Below are positions 16,358 to 25,785 of a DNA stretch of 64,000 nucleotides, piece after piece. Every line of letters starts with the position of its first letter. Within the stretch, counting starts at the first letter, position 1. The position numbers and the translations under genes were made by a program. The notes under the pieces are model-generated. The model saw nothing but the letters and a program-made list of their open reading frames with translations. It was not told the DNA's origin and did no database searches. The DNA is taken from assembly GCA_964196195.1 (NCBI GenBank), contig CAXMSE010000018.1, forward strand, positions 1 to 64,000, written 5' to 3'. The DNA is from OFTM10 sp964196195 (GTDB lineage: Bacteria; Actinomycetota; Acidimicrobiia; Acidimicrobiales; Aldehydirespiratoraceae).

Positions 16358-17427
16358 AAGCGAACCTCGGTTCCCCGCCCGATGGTGCTCTCGATGTCCA
16401 CGCGGCCGCCAATCTCTTCGATTCGACCCTGGATCGAGTGTCGCACACCCAAGCCGGGGCGTGTCACCTCGACATCGAAGCCGGTGCCGTTGTCTCGTAC
16501 AAAACACGCCACCTCCCGCTCGTCGTCACCGGGTTCGACGAACACCACCACCCGGTCACCCTCGCTGTGCTTGGCCGCGTTGGTCAGAGCCTCGCCGACC
16601 GCACCGGCCAGGGCCCGCACAGAATCCTCGCGAATTTCGGGAAGGTCCTCGGCCACCACCAACTCGATGGCGAGCCGATGCCGTCGCCTGATCGTGTCCA
16701 CCGTCTGGCTGAGCAGAACCGAGAGCGACGCGGGCTCGTCGTGTTGGCTGGACAGATAGCCCCTCAGCTCCTCTTCCTGGCGCTCCGCCAACGCACGGAG
16801 ATCGTCATCAGTGCTGAGACGACCGATCACCGCGAGCGTCTGCAAAACTCCATCGTGCAGCACCCTGGCCATTTCTTCTCGCGATCGAGCTATCGAGATT
16901 CTCTCTTCGGCATCTCGCAGCCGACGAGCAACAGATCCCGCCACCACCGCGGCCAGCACCCACAGCGCCGACTTCGAGGCCGTGCTGATCTTCCATTGGA
17001 GGGTGTCGCGAAGAAGGCTCTCGCCCAAAAAGCTCGCGGCCCCGATCAGCGCCGACGTCACCAGGCCCCACCGCACACCCCCGACGATCGCCGCGGTGAT
17101 GATCCCCGCCGCCGGCCACGACCAGGGCAGCGACTGCTGACGGAGTGCGTCGTATGCGAGACCGTCCACCACGAGTACACCGACACCCAGAGCCAGTTCC
17201 AGCGCTATGTAGTCAGCTCTGAACACCGTCCTGTTGGAGAACGCCACGACAGAGATCCACAAGGTGAACAAGGTGATCATCACCAGCGCCGCTACAGCCA
17301 GCCAGGGTCGATCGAGATGATCGCGTTCGAGCACCAAGCCAACCCATGCCCAGGTCAGCGCCAGACCACGGAACGCAACAACACCCCGAGCCATGCCGCG
17401 GTACAACTCCGCGTGATCAGAAGCCAC
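16345..17427 (-). CDS. Membrane sensor histidine kinase (HisKA_3 type)
   Basis: A 360-aa protein with about five membrane helices in the first 165 residues. A dimerisation and phosphorylation helix follows with His191 in MARVLHDGVLQTL, then the GHKL ATPase domain (EALTNAAKHSEGD, DNGTGFD, GLGVRHSIQGR, GRGTEVRLWV). This is the NarX/DesK-like class that pairs with LuxR-type regulators, and the overlapping response regulator supports this. There is no large outside sensor domain, so the signal is probably sensed in or at the membrane. Start is GTG 17427; the ribosome site is weak. Confidence 0.94.
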   Translation of the reverse strand: MASDHAELYRGMARGVVAFRGLALTWAWVGLVLERDHLDRPWLAVAALVMITLFTLWISVVAFSNRTVFRADYIALELALGVGVLVVDGLAYDALRQQSLPWSWPAAGIITAAIVGGVRWGLVTSALIGAASFLGESLLRDTLQWKISTASKSALWVLAAVVAGSVARRLRDAEERISIARSREEMARVLHDGVLQTLAVIGRLSTDDDLRALAERQEEELRGYLSSQHDEPASLSVLLSQTVDTIRRRHRLAIELVVAEDLPEIREDSVRALAGAVGEALTNAAKHSEGDRVVVFVEPGDDEREVACFVRDNGTGFDVEVTRPGLGVRHSIQGRIEEIGGRVDIESTIGRGTEVRLWVS

Positions 17428-17525
17428 GCTCTCACGTTAAACAAAACAGCAGGCCGACGAGAAGTGACCTTCTGCACCAATCCCGTAAATGCTCGTTCAC
17501 AGGATCAAGCCGGATGGCTCAGCTC

Positions 17526-18563
17526 CTACTCACCGCAATGGATCCCGACATCGATGACATCGACGTCGACCAACAGCAGTTCGTAATCTGCGGAATCCGA
17601 GGCGTTCACCTTCAACTCGTGCAGTCCCTCGTCGTTGCCATCGCGACTGAGCCAGAGGCTCATCACCGAGCCATCCGGCAGCACACATGGGGAATTGTCA
17701 TTGCCCAAGCCCGATATCAGGATCAGTTCTCCATTGGGGAGCTTCCGCCACAGTCGCTCATTGTCGCCCCAGTCGGCTTCGAAGACGATGCTTCCGTCGA
17801 GAGCCAGATCCGCGCTCCGCGCGGCATTGGTCGAACTGGCGCCGACACCATCGCCCGGGTCCACGAGCTGTTCGAATCCGGTGCCATCGAGCGACACGAG
17901 GCATACCCCCGTCCCCTCGAGTCCGTACTGAGTGGGGCCACAGTCGAACAGGACGGCAGAGCCATCGAGGCTTATCCGCCCTCGCTCGTTGAAGGTGTGG
18001 GGAGAATCACCAGTAACGATCAGCGGTGCAGACCAGTCGTCGCCATCACGCCGAAGGACTGCCAGATCAAGCCCGTGGGGGCCCGCATCAGTCGTTATGA
18101 CCACCAACGATCCGTTGTCGTCGACCGCCCCCCAATCTTGGGGGTGAACCAGCTCGTCGGCGACATCCACGACCATGATCTGCGCTAGATCCGAACTGGC
18201 GACGACCAGACACGACCAGTCCTCACAGCCAAAGCGTTCCGTGTCGAGCGCCAGCCACTGGCCGTTGCGCGACTGCACGACCCATTGGTCGCCACCCAGG
18301 CTGATTTCGTCGAGGGAGGCCGACAGGTCGACCGGGGTGGTGGTGCCGTCAGCCGAGATGCGCATGACGGTGTCCTCGACCGTCACGATGACCGTGCCCG
18401 TAGCCCGAGCTGAACTCTCGGGTTGAACCTCCGGTGCGGCCGCGCTGTCGTTACTGTCGGGGGCCGCCTGCTCGGCCGAATCGCCCCCGGAGCAGGAGGC
18501 GACGAACAGGACGAACACGATCGACACACAGAGAAACGATGGCGTGAAGCGAGATACGACCAT
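17526..18563 (-). CDS. Putative lipoprotein with beta-propeller-like domain, 345 aa
   Basis: A signal peptide ends in a clear lipobox (LFVASC), so the mature protein would start at Cys24 and be lipid-anchored outside. A Ser/Ala/Glu-rich linker follows. The remaining ~290 residues consist of repeated strands with ISADGTTT, ISLDGSAVLF, LALDGSIVF and LPDGSVMSL motifs, resembling TolB/WD40-type propeller blades. Four or more cysteines could form disulfides. It stands 18 bp downstream of the IniC-like GTPase gene on the same strand, so it may be the last gene of that operon. A role in envelope sensing or binding is inferred only from location. Confidence 0.82.
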   Translation of the reverse strand: MVVSRFTPSFLCVSIVFVLFVASCSGGDSAEQAAPDSNDSAAAPEVQPESSARATGTVIVTVEDTVMRISADGTTTPVDLSASLDEISLGGDQWVVQSRNGQWLALDTERFGCEDWSCLVVASSDLAQIMVVDVADELVHPQDWGAVDDNGSLVVITTDAGPHGLDLAVLRRDGDDWSAPLIVTGDSPHTFNERGRISLDGSAVLFDCGPTQYGLEGTGVCLVSLDGTGFEQLVDPGDGVGASSTNAARSADLALDGSIVFEADWGDNERLWRKLPNGELILISGLGNDNSPCVLPDGSVMSLWLSRDGNDEGLHELKVNASDSADYELLLVDVDVIDVGIHCGE

Positions 18564-18581
18564 TGCCGGCGGCTCAGTGCC

Positions 18582-20057
18582 TCAGACGCCGTCCGAGGCG
18601 TAGATCGACTCACTCGTACGTGCCGCGGTCTCGTAGACCTCGATCAACGCGGGCTCGGCAAGAGGGTCGCTGGCTCGATTACGCCAATGGGCCACCGCTT
18701 CGAGGGCCACCCTTTTGACCTGGTCAGCTCCCGCTTTCGACGGCAGGCCCAGCGCGTCCCTCGCCGTGGCGCCGAGCAACAGCCGTTCCAGATCGCTGTC
18801 CTCCCCCTCGGCCAAGCGCAAGCCGGCCGACGACACAAGGTGAGCGGCACGCAGGCGGGCGAATTCGATAGCAGAAGCATCGATCCTCTCAGCGCCCCGC
18901 TCCAGCTGGTCCGCCGCTGCGGCATGAACAGCGCGCAGGTCGGGAACCAGCATCCGCGCCGAAACCAGCGCCGATCGCGCCTTGAGGAGGCGGGCCCGAG
19001 GCAAGAAATGCTCGACGATCAAACGCCTGAGCTCTCCCAGTCCCGAGTGATCGACTAGACGCGGGGCCAACGCCGCTGCGGTGGTGGCCCCCTTCGACAC
19101 CTCCTGAACCGCCACCCGCAATCCGAATATGCCGAGACGGTCGATCAGTTCGCGACGGATCTCCACCGTGAGATCGCTTGCGTGCAGCTCACAGAAGTGC
19201 TCCGCCGACAACAGCATCAGCTCCAGTGCCGCGGGCTCGGTGGCGACGAGTGTTCGCAAGGCGGCCACCTCGTCCTCGCGAAGGGTCAGTCCGGTCTCGG
19301 CGAGCAGGCCAGCGACGGGCACCACCGTCGCGGCCAACGAGCGCACGTTCGGATCCTGTCGATAGCGGTTCGCTATCCGGTCGGCCGACACCATCGCGTC
19401 GAGGCGACACGCGCCGATCTCATCGGCGCGTGACAGGACCGCAACGGCGTTCACCGGACTGGCCGCGCTTACCGATCGGTCCATGAACGCGTCGAGAAAC
19501 TCCATGTCGGATCGGTGCATGTGGCGCATCAGATAGATGACGGCATCTGCTTCCGGTGTGAGATCCGACTCGACTTCAAGGAAGTCTCGAGTGCGCCGCG
19601 AATTCTCGTCGTTTATCGATGCGAGCCCAGGCGTGTCGATCAGGGTGACTTCGGTGAGGCTCTTGGCCGGCCAACCGATCTGGATGCTACGGATGTCGCG
19701 TTCGGTCAGGCCTCCCAACTCGATGTCGAGCGCTCCTCGATCACGCTTGAAGGCCAGCGTTCTTTCGCCCCCGTTGATGAGTCGCGCCGATACCTGATAA
19801 CCGGCCGCATGGCGAAACCAGCTCACCACCTTCGTGCACTCTCCCGCGTCGGTCGGAGCGAGTCGCTCCCCGACGAGTGCGTTCAGGAGCGTCGACTTAC
19901 CCGCCTTGATCCGGCCCGCGATCGCCACCCTCAGGGGACCATCGATTCGGTCGGCAAGGCCGTTGAGTTGGGTGGCATAGGGCGAGCCGGGAATCTCCGC
20001 CGCGGTCGTCTCCAGCAGCTCCTTCACTTCGCGGGTGACGCTATCGCCGAGGGTCAT
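18582..20057 (-). CDS. Dynamin-like GTPase, IniC-like (491 aa)
   Basis: GTPase motifs are plain: G1 GRIKAGKST (48-56), G2 threonine in ECTKVVS, G3 DTPG (141-144) and G4 SRADE. The helical second half is typical of bacterial dynamin-like proteins and lacks a clear membrane anchor. Length and position (directly after a second, larger dynamin) match mycobacterial IniC (about 493 aa). Its ATG at 20057 overlaps the stop of the preceding GTPase by 4 bp, implying co-translation and probable heteromer formation. Family knowledge: IniA/IniC-type proteins remodel or fuse membranes and are induced by cell-wall stress. The same role here is inferred. Confidence 0.9.
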   Translation of the reverse strand: MTLGDSVTREVKELLETTAAEIPGSPYATQLNGLADRIDGPLRVAIAGRIKAGKSTLLNALVGERLAPTDAGECTKVVSWFRHAAGYQVSARLINGGERTLAFKRDRGALDIELGGLTERDIRSIQIGWPAKSLTEVTLIDTPGLASINDENSRRTRDFLEVESDLTPEADAVIYLMRHMHRSDMEFLDAFMDRSVSAASPVNAVAVLSRADEIGACRLDAMVSADRIANRYRQDPNVRSLAATVVPVAGLLAETGLTLREDEVAALRTLVATEPAALELMLLSAEHFCELHASDLTVEIRRELIDRLGIFGLRVAVQEVSKGATTAAALAPRLVDHSGLGELRRLIVEHFLPRARLLKARSALVSARMLVPDLRAVHAAAADQLERGAERIDASAIEFARLRAAHLVSSAGLRLAEGEDSDLERLLLGATARDALGLPSKAGADQVKRVALEAVAHWRNRASDPLAEPALIEVYETAARTSESIYASDGV

Positions 20058-21874
20058 GACGAGCTCCCGGTGGCAGCCTTCTCGATCGCGTCCAATTCGC
20101 CGATCAGCCTGGCGATCTCTTCAGCGCGAGTTTTGCGTTCGTCCTGGGTGAGCTTCGCCGCGGCCTGGGCATTCTGAGCCGTGGCTGTATACGTCGCTTG
20201 AAGTTCGGCGAGCAGGGCGGTGAATTCGTCACGAAGGTCGCGTTGGATCTCCCGGATGAACGCCGTGATCTCGTTGTTGACCTCGAACTGGACATCGTCT
20301 ACGAACTGGCGGACCTGCTGACGTGCGCTCTGGCGTCGCTGGGTCACCTTTCGCTTCCGATCCTCGAGCAACTGCACGCCACCGAATATGGCGCCGGCCC
20401 CGAGAAGCATCGGGTTGGTCGCCATGAAGGCCGCCGCAGCGCCCGGCAGGAAGTTGCCCATCATTCCGAACATCATCACACCACCCTGGGCGCCACGTGC
20501 ACCGGTGAGACCGGTCTTGAAGGCCACCTTGGCACCGGTTTCGGCGTCGATTTCCTTGCCTCGCCAAAGATCGGCGAGGTCGACCGACGAGGCGATTCCT
20601 GCGCCCTGAGGTGTCGTTTCGAGGTGTTCCTCCTGGAGTAGCTCCACCACATCGGATCGAACGGCGCCTCTCCCTTCCTCGAGGGCCAAGAACGCCGTAG
20701 CCACCTGGTCGGCAACCGCAGTCTGCAGGTCGCGACCGACCTCGTCCCACTCCATCCCCTTCTTCAGCTCTTCGATCCGCGTGTCCATTCTCTGGGAGAT
20801 CTTTCGGATGCCTCCGCGGAACTCGTGGCTCACGCCGGTGGAGAGATCGGTCACCTTGTCGCCCACGAGGACCGACCAGCGTGCGCCGGGACCTCGCAGG
20901 TGCCCCAGTCGCTCCTTGGCGGCGTTGAGGTCGGCGACAGACGCCTGCACCGCGGACGGATCGGCGAGGAGCTGACGTTCCTCGGTGAGCCCGGTACGGA
21001 CGAGGCCCGCGATCCTGCGAACGTCGTTGGCAGAACGAACCTCTGCCTGCTCGCGAGCGGGCCCGATCACATCATCCGCGAGGCGCTTGATGAGTTCGGG
21101 GAAGCGGCTGCGTTCGTTGAGATCACGATCCTTGCGAGCCAGTGCCTCCGCGCGCAGCGTGGATGAAACGGCCACCATCGGAACACTCAAGCCTCGTTGT
21201 TCGAGATGGCCACGGTTGATCTCGAAGATCCGTTCCCAGGCCGGGTAGAGGTCGATCTTCGTCTGCACGAACATCACCGTCGGACAGAGTTCGGTGGCCC
21301 GCGCCAAGAAGTCGATCTCAGGGCCGCTCAACTCCGACGATGCGTCGGAAGTGAGCAGAAGACCATCGGCAAAGGGAAGAAATGCCAAAGTCGCAGCAGC
21401 ATGGCCGGCCCCTAAGCCGCCCATGCCCGGCGTGTCGGCAATGACGAGGCCCTGCTTCAGCATCGCGGCGGGCATTGCTATCTCGACCCGCTCGACATTT
21501 CGTTCGTTGCCCGGATTGCCCGTCTCGGAAACCCATTGATCGAGATCCTCGATCGGGACCTGCTCACCAACGGACTCACCGCCTTCTCGGCGCCTCACCA
21601 CCGCGCCCAGTTTCTCGCCGTAACGAACCAGAGTTATCGACGAGGTGGCCAGGTCGTCGTCGACCGGGCAGACCTCGCTGCCCAGGAGTCCGTTGACCAG
21701 GGAGCTCTTGCCCTGCTTGAACTCACCGACCACACAGACGATGGTGGCCGGCCGCTTGAGCCGAGCACCGGCCGCCGTGGCGCGCTCGACGAGATCACCG
21801 CGGTCGATGTCGCGCAAGAGCCGCGTCAAGCCGACGATCGAGTTCCTGATGCCCGAGGAGGGATCCTCGCTCAT
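20054..21874 (-). CDS. Dynamin-like GTPase, IniA-like (606 aa)
   Basis: G1 GEFKQGKSS (50-58), G3 DTPGMGG (147-153) and G4 TKID (205-208) identify a dynamin-family GTPase. A hydrophobic Gly/Ala/Met-rich stretch at about 465-502 (GGVMMFGMMGNFLPG) lies between long helices. That is where bacterial dynamins insert into membrane. A basic coiled coil follows to the C-terminus. ATG 21874 is chosen because GAGGGGC precedes it and it starts four bases after the upstream stop. The order glycine-rich protein, large dynamin, smaller dynamin reproduces iniB-iniA-iniC (IniA about 640 aa). Confidence 0.92.
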   Translation of the reverse strand: MSEDPSSGIRNSIVGLTRLLRDIDRGDLVERATAAGARLKRPATIVCVVGEFKQGKSSLVNGLLGSEVCPVDDDLATSSITLVRYGEKLGAVVRRREGGESVGEQVPIEDLDQWVSETGNPGNERNVERVEIAMPAAMLKQGLVIADTPGMGGLGAGHAAATLAFLPFADGLLLTSDASSELSGPEIDFLARATELCPTVMFVQTKIDLYPAWERIFEINRGHLEQRGLSVPMVAVSSTLRAEALARKDRDLNERSRFPELIKRLADDVIGPAREQAEVRSANDVRRIAGLVRTGLTEERQLLADPSAVQASVADLNAAKERLGHLRGPGARWSVLVGDKVTDLSTGVSHEFRGGIRKISQRMDTRIEELKKGMEWDEVGRDLQTAVADQVATAFLALEEGRGAVRSDVVELLQEEHLETTPQGAGIASSVDLADLWRGKEIDAETGAKVAFKTGLTGARGAQGGVMMFGMMGNFLPGAAAAFMATNPMLLGAGAIFGGVQLLEDRKRKVTQRRQSARQQVRQFVDDVQFEVNNEITAFIREIQRDLRDEFTALLAELQATYTATAQNAQAAAKLTQDERKTRAEEIARLIGELDAIEKAATGSSS

Positions 21875-21878
21875 ATCA

Positions 21879-23270
21879 CTAGAGCCCCTCGAACAGGTCG
21901 TCGACCGAGTCCTCGAGCTCATCAGCCGCCTCGACAACTTCGGTCAGGGCCTCGAATTCGTCGTCGGGCGCCGGCTCCTCGTGCACGACGGGTATGTCGA
22001 CAAGATCCACCCCTGGGTCTGAATCGAGATCAGCAACCGGCTCCGCCTCGAAATCGGGGATTGCATCGAACTCGTCATCGGTGTCCACCCCAGCCTGTGA
22101 TGTCTGGTCGGATGGGGGCTCGAGTTCGGCTTCATCACTAGCTCCCGCTGGCGCAGAAACTGGAGCCAGCGACTCTGCACCCGCCGCCACTTCACCCAGC
22201 AGGTCGTCGACCACCCCGGCGATGGGTTCGGGCAGCAGGGTCTGAACCCCTTCCGGTAGCGCATCATCGGCAAATGCGGAAATCAGCGAATGGACGTCGG
22301 CCGGAGCGGCAATGTCGGGCAGGTCGAGGCCGAGAGCACCTACTCCCTCGCTCGCCAACTCCCCCCAGTCACCCAGCTCCCCCAGCCCTCCTCCGAAGAT
22401 CTCCGGCGCGGAGAATGTGGGCGAGATATCAATGATGGGAGCGAGGATGCCGGCGGGATCAATCGGACCGATCGTCGACGATATGGCGTCGAGCCAGCTC
22501 GGGCCGCCCCCGCTCAGTTCGCCGACCGTGGCGAGAATGCCGTCCGGCGACCCAAACGCATCACCCGCGTTGTCGAGCACATTGTCGAGCCGGCCGAAGA
22601 ACCCACCGCCCCCGCCACTGATCGCGCTCCCCAGGTCGCCACCGACAGCGTCGGAGACAGTGGACGCGATACCACCGAAATCGCCACCGACTGCCTCGCC
22701 GAGGGTGTCGGCCAGGCCGCCGATCCCGCCGAAGTCGCCACCTACAGCGTCGGAGACAGTGGTTGCGATACCGCCGAGATCACCGGCCCCGAGGCTCTCC
22801 GAGAGCCCGCCCAGCCAGCCGCCACCACTGCCACCGCCGAGAACCTCGCTCACCCCGCTCCCGAGTCCGCCATCGCCCAGAAGGTTCATCACGGTGCTTC
22901 CGGCATCGCTACCGCCGAGAAAGTTCGTGACCGTGTCGCCGATCCCGTCGCCTTCCATCACGCTTCCGACCATCTCGCCGAGGCCCTCACTACCCGCGAA
23001 GTTGCCGATGAGGCCACCGATGCCTCCACTGTCGGAGCCCAAGAAGTTGTCGACCAGCCCGCCCACTCCACCGCTGTCCGAGCCCAGGAAGTTGTTGACG
23101 AGACCGCCTAGATCACCGCCATCATCGCCCAGGAAATTGTTGACTAGACCACCTAGATCACCGCCATCATCGCCCAGGAAACCGCCGACCAGGCCCCCGA
23201 GGCCGCCACCACCATCGTCGTCGAGCAGGTCGATACCGGCGCCGATCGCATCGAATAGTCCGAATCCCAT
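21879..23270 (-). CDS. Glycine-repeat acidic protein, IniB-like by position (463 aa)
   Basis: Residues 25-97 are five tandem copies of a 15-residue unit of the form GGLVNNFLGDDGGDL. Further Gly/Asp repeats (SDAVGGDFGGI type) run to about residue 215. The last ~120 residues are very acidic and end AADELEDSVDDLFEGL, nearly the same as the end of the preceding protein in the operon. There is no signal peptide, although the N-terminus (MGFGLFDAIGAGIDLL) is a possible amphipathic helix. IniB of mycobacteria is also a glycine-rich protein of about 479 aa preceding two dynamins. No IniB N-terminal domain is recognised, so homology is by context. ATG 23270 has AAGGA seven bases upstream. Confidence 0.85.
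   Translation of the reverse strand: MGFGLFDAIGAGIDLLDDDGGGGLGGLVGGFLGDDGGDLGGLVNNFLGDDGGDLGGLVNNFLGSDSGGVGGLVDNFLGSDSGGIGGLIGNFAGSEGLGEMVGSVMEGDGIGDTVTNFLGGSDAGSTVMNLLGDGGLGSGVSEVLGGGSGGGWLGGLSESLGAGDLGGIATTVSDAVGGDFGGIGGLADTLGEAVGGDFGGIASTVSDAVGGDLGSAISGGGGGFFGRLDNVLDNAGDAFGSPDGILATVGELSGGGPSWLDAISSTIGPIDPAGILAPIIDISPTFSAPEIFGGGLGELGDWGELASEGVGALGLDLPDIAAPADVHSLISAFADDALPEGVQTLLPEPIAGVVDDLLGEVAAGAESLAPVSAPAGASDEAELEPPSDQTSQAGVDTDDEFDAIPDFEAEPVADLDSDPGVDLVDIPVVHEEPAPDDEFEALTEVVEAADELEDSVDDLFEGL
22980..23198 (-). repeat. Five tandem 45-bp units in the glycine-repeat gene
   Basis: The units encode GGLVGGFLGDDGGDL, GGLVNNFLGDDGGDL, GGLVNNFLGSDSGGV, GGLVDNFLGSDSGGI and a decayed GGLIGNFAGSEG. 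Neighbouring copies are nearly identical in DNA, which suggests expansion by slippage or unequal recombination. Copy number could vary between strains. Confidence 0.85.
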
Positions 23271-23298
23271 ATTTGTGTCCTTGTCTCAGAGGCCCGAC

Positions 23299-25032
23299 TC
23301 AGTCGAGCCCTTCGAATAGATCATCGAGCGAATCCTCAAAGGCGTCAGCCGCCTCGACTGTCTCATCCATCAGGGATGCCGCCGCCTCATCAGCCAGGGG
23401 GTCTCCCGCCAGCTCCACGACCGCGGTCTGATCGTCGACGGCATCAAATCCGCCAGTTTCATCGAGACCGGGAATCGCGTCGTCGAGCCCCAGGTCGTCG
23501 ACACCCACATCGAGGGGAGTATCGAGGCCGAGAGGATCGTCAGCTCCCGCATCGGCGCCATCGGCGGACGGGGCGCCGACCGTGCCACCGCGCGACGTGG
23601 CCAAGCGGGAAACGAGCGCTGCGGTCTCTCCGGCATCAAGGCCCGAAAGAAGGTCGGCCACATCACCGGTCTCGACCGCCTTGTGCACGAACTCGGTGGC
23701 CGCTTGATCGCTGAGCTGGCCGATGAGCGCGCCCGCGGTGCCATCGTCGCCCAGCTTGTTCACCAGTTGCGACGTGCCCTGTTGCCCGAGACCCTGGACC
23801 ACCTGGGCCAAACCCTGCTGGTCGAGGTTTTCCATGAGAGCGCCAGTGCCACCCTCGGCGAGCTGGTCGACCAAGCCATCGACCGAATCGGGGAGAACAT
23901 CGGATGATCCCAGCAGCTGGGCACCGAGGGAGACCAGATTCTCGGCGTCGAATCCGTCGAAATCGGTGTCTGTCTCCCAAATCGACTTCGAACCCTCCGC
24001 GGTGTCGATCCCCAGGTATTTGGCCTCGGCGGAGGCCTCGAGCCCAAATCCCTCGGCGTGCGCTTCGGCTTCGAAGGTTTCGAGTACCTCACCATCTTTT
24101 TCGAGCCGGTTGTAGCCAACCCCACCGCCCACCGTGCCGTATTCGTTGGAAAACGAGCCGGCCGCGCTCGCCGAAAAGGCGCTGCCGTCTTCAGTTTCCG
24201 CGTAAGAGACCCCGACCTCGCCATGGATCTGGGTACCGTCCGCGCCATACCACGTAGCCTCTGCTTCGCCCTCCACCGCCCAGCCCTCGTCGGTGCTCTG
24301 GAAACCTCCACCAGCCTTCCCGTAGACCATGCCGTCACCCACCGGGTACGGATACGGGCCCTGCACCACTCCATTTGCACTGATGTTGCCGTCGCCATCC
24401 ACCTCGAGGTGGGTCTCCAGGTAAGGGAGAGGGAACGTGTCGATACCTGCTTCCACATCGAGCATCAAGCCCTCGTCGCCCACGCCAAGCGCCAGGTCGG
24501 CACCCAGTACCTCCGAATCGGTGGAGAGCCCGTCCTCTCCTATCGACAGACTGACGCCGATCACATCGTCGATTCCCACATCGACGGAGAGTCCTCCGTC
24601 GTCGTAGTCGATATCGACTATCCCTCCCGTGACCTCATCGAGGGTGTCGAGCACAGTGTCGTCGACCACTTCGAGTAGATCGTCGGCGATACCCAGGGTG
24701 ACGGTATCGGCAACCGTACCGACGAGTGAGATGGCGGGCCCGACCATCGCCGTTCCCTGCCCAACCATTTCGAAGCCGCGAGCACCCACCCACTTCGAGG
24801 CGCCCCACAGCTCGGCGGTCAGGTCCACCGACACATCTGCAACCGCGGTGACCACATGGGTCACTCCGTCGACAACTTCGTCGACAACCTCCTCGAGCAC
24901 GTCCGTCGCTGCATCGACCAACGCTCCGCCTGCGTTGGAAATCGCGCTGATCGGATTGGGCAAACCCCAGCAGCAGACGTCGCCGCTGACGTTCCACGTC
25001 TCATCTATGGAACCGAACTCATCGATCAACAT
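23299..25032 (-). CDS. Acidic protein heading the ini-like operon (577 aa)
   Basis: I recognise no family for the whole protein. A hydrophobic/amphipathic Val/Ala-rich part (residues ~45-120) could touch membrane. The middle (~130-350) is built of alternating short strands with Gly and acidic residues (DGGLSVDVGIDD, EGEAEATWYGADG), reminiscent of a beta-solenoid or beta-barrel-like repeat. Residues ~400-500 form short helical repeats (GLAQVVQGLGQQGTSQLVNKL type). The C-terminus AADAFEDSLDDLFEGLD matches the tail of the next protein. ATG 25032 is preferred over GTG 25041 because GGGAGG lies eight bases before it. It is the first gene after the conserved promoter 25073-25131. Confidence 0.8.
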   Translation of the reverse strand: MLIDEFGSIDETWNVSGDVCCWGLPNPISAISNAGGALVDAATDVLEEVVDEVVDGVTHVVTAVADVSVDLTAELWGASKWVGARGFEMVGQGTAMVGPAISLVGTVADTVTLGIADDLLEVVDDTVLDTLDEVTGGIVDIDYDDGGLSVDVGIDDVIGVSLSIGEDGLSTDSEVLGADLALGVGDEGLMLDVEAGIDTFPLPYLETHLEVDGDGNISANGVVQGPYPYPVGDGMVYGKAGGGFQSTDEGWAVEGEAEATWYGADGTQIHGEVGVSYAETEDGSAFSASAAGSFSNEYGTVGGGVGYNRLEKDGEVLETFEAEAHAEGFGLEASAEAKYLGIDTAEGSKSIWETDTDFDGFDAENLVSLGAQLLGSSDVLPDSVDGLVDQLAEGGTGALMENLDQQGLAQVVQGLGQQGTSQLVNKLGDDGTAGALIGQLSDQAATEFVHKAVETGDVADLLSGLDAGETAALVSRLATSRGGTVGAPSADGADAGADDPLGLDTPLDVGVDDLGLDDAIPGLDETGGFDAVDDQTAVVELAGDPLADEAAASLMDETVEAADAFEDSLDDLFEGLD

Positions 25033-25072
25033 TCCGAACACCTCCCAGAGCTGGGTATGGCTTTGTGATGCC

Positions 25073-25131
25073 GATAGTAGGCAACCAGGGCAAGGGGGTC
25101 ACCGGGAGCATTCCCGGTTGCTTCCCCGGTC
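25073..25131 (-). promoter_or_regulatory. Conserved promoter A of ini-like operon I
   Basis: Read on the minus strand: a GACCGGGGAAG copy (25121-25131), box AACCGGGAAT (25110-25119), 28 bp, then CCTACTATC (25073-25081) containing a -10-like TACTAT. A TGAC-containing -35 lies 17 bp before the -10. The box also starts a 7-bp inverted repeat (ACCGGGA/TCCCGGT). The same elements with the same 28-bp spacing occur before operon II. A bound activator, probably the LuxR-type protein encoded at 32532-34961, is inferred. Confidence 0.65.
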
Positions 25132-25205
25132 GCCGGAACCAGGGGCACAGAGTCGGAGCGCCGAGCGCTTTCGCCGGTCGCCTGATCCTGATAGAACTTG
25201 CCGTC

Positions 25206-25751
25206 ATGACTGACACAACCGAAGCGGGCGCAACCAACCAACAGGCGGCCGAGCCGGCCCCCAACGACCGCCTGGCGGTGTTTCCCGGGCGCATGATCCG
25301 CCCGATCCCGAGCTTCGTTTTCACTGTGCCCCGCGGCTGGGTGATCGATGAGGCACCCGACTCGCTGGCAGTCGTCCGCACACCCAAGGAGGTCGATGGT
25401 TTCTGGGTGAACGCACTTCTGAGCCACGACAGGGTCGCCCGAGCGGTCGATTTCAAGGTTGCAGCCAAGACCACCTGGGACCGAATCTCCAAGGCATCAC
25501 CCGACGCCAAGGTCGAGATGGAACGCCTTGTCCGCTTCGGCACCAACGTGGTGTACCTCCGCGGCGTCGAACTGCCCGCCCCCAAGTCGGGCCGCCAACT
25601 CAACCAGTTGCAAGCTCTGTTCTTCGCTCCCGCCGACGAGGGCGGCAAGACCGTCGATTTCTTCCAGTTCATCTGCACCGCCCCTGAGGAACTGATGGAG
25701 AACTTCGGGTCGCCGTTCATCGAGATGATCGGGTCGTTCCGCTTCACCTGA
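25206..25751 (+). CDS. LpqN/Mog1-like small protein, 181 aa
   Basis: The only plus-strand gene in this region. It has no signal peptide. Residues 30-180 look like the alpha/beta PsbP/Mog1/LpqN fold: F-TVPRGWVIDEAPDSLAVV, then FWVNALLSHDRV, and a C-terminal strand and helix ending FIEMIGSFRFT. LpqN-type lipoproteins of mycobacteria share this fold, but this copy is cytosolic. The ATG at 25206 lacks a ribosome site and may be leaderless. It lies between operons I and II and diverges from the operon I promoter, so it could belong to the same system. Assignment to the fold is moderate. Confidence 0.7.
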   Translation: MTDTTEAGATNQQAAEPAPNDRLAVFPGRMIRPIPSFVFTVPRGWVIDEAPDSLAVVRTPKEVDGFWVNALLSHDRVARAVDFKVAAKTTWDRISKASPDAKVEMERLVRFGTNVVYLRGVELPAPKSGRQLNQLQALFFAPADEGGKTVDFFQFICTAPEELMENFGSPFIEMIGSFRFT

Positions 25752-25785
25752 GCTCGCGCCCTCGATCAGCCTCGACGCAAAGAGG

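Noticed and set aside
22980..23198. CRISPR-like array suggested by regularly spaced repeats
   Set aside because: The repeats are contiguous 45-bp coding units in frame with the glycine-rich gene, without unique spacers or cas genes.
25100..25140. Transcription terminator from the GC-rich inverted repeats in the operon I promoter region
   Set aside because: There is no T run, it lies between divergent starts, and the sequence matches the promoter of operon II, so a regulatory role fits better.
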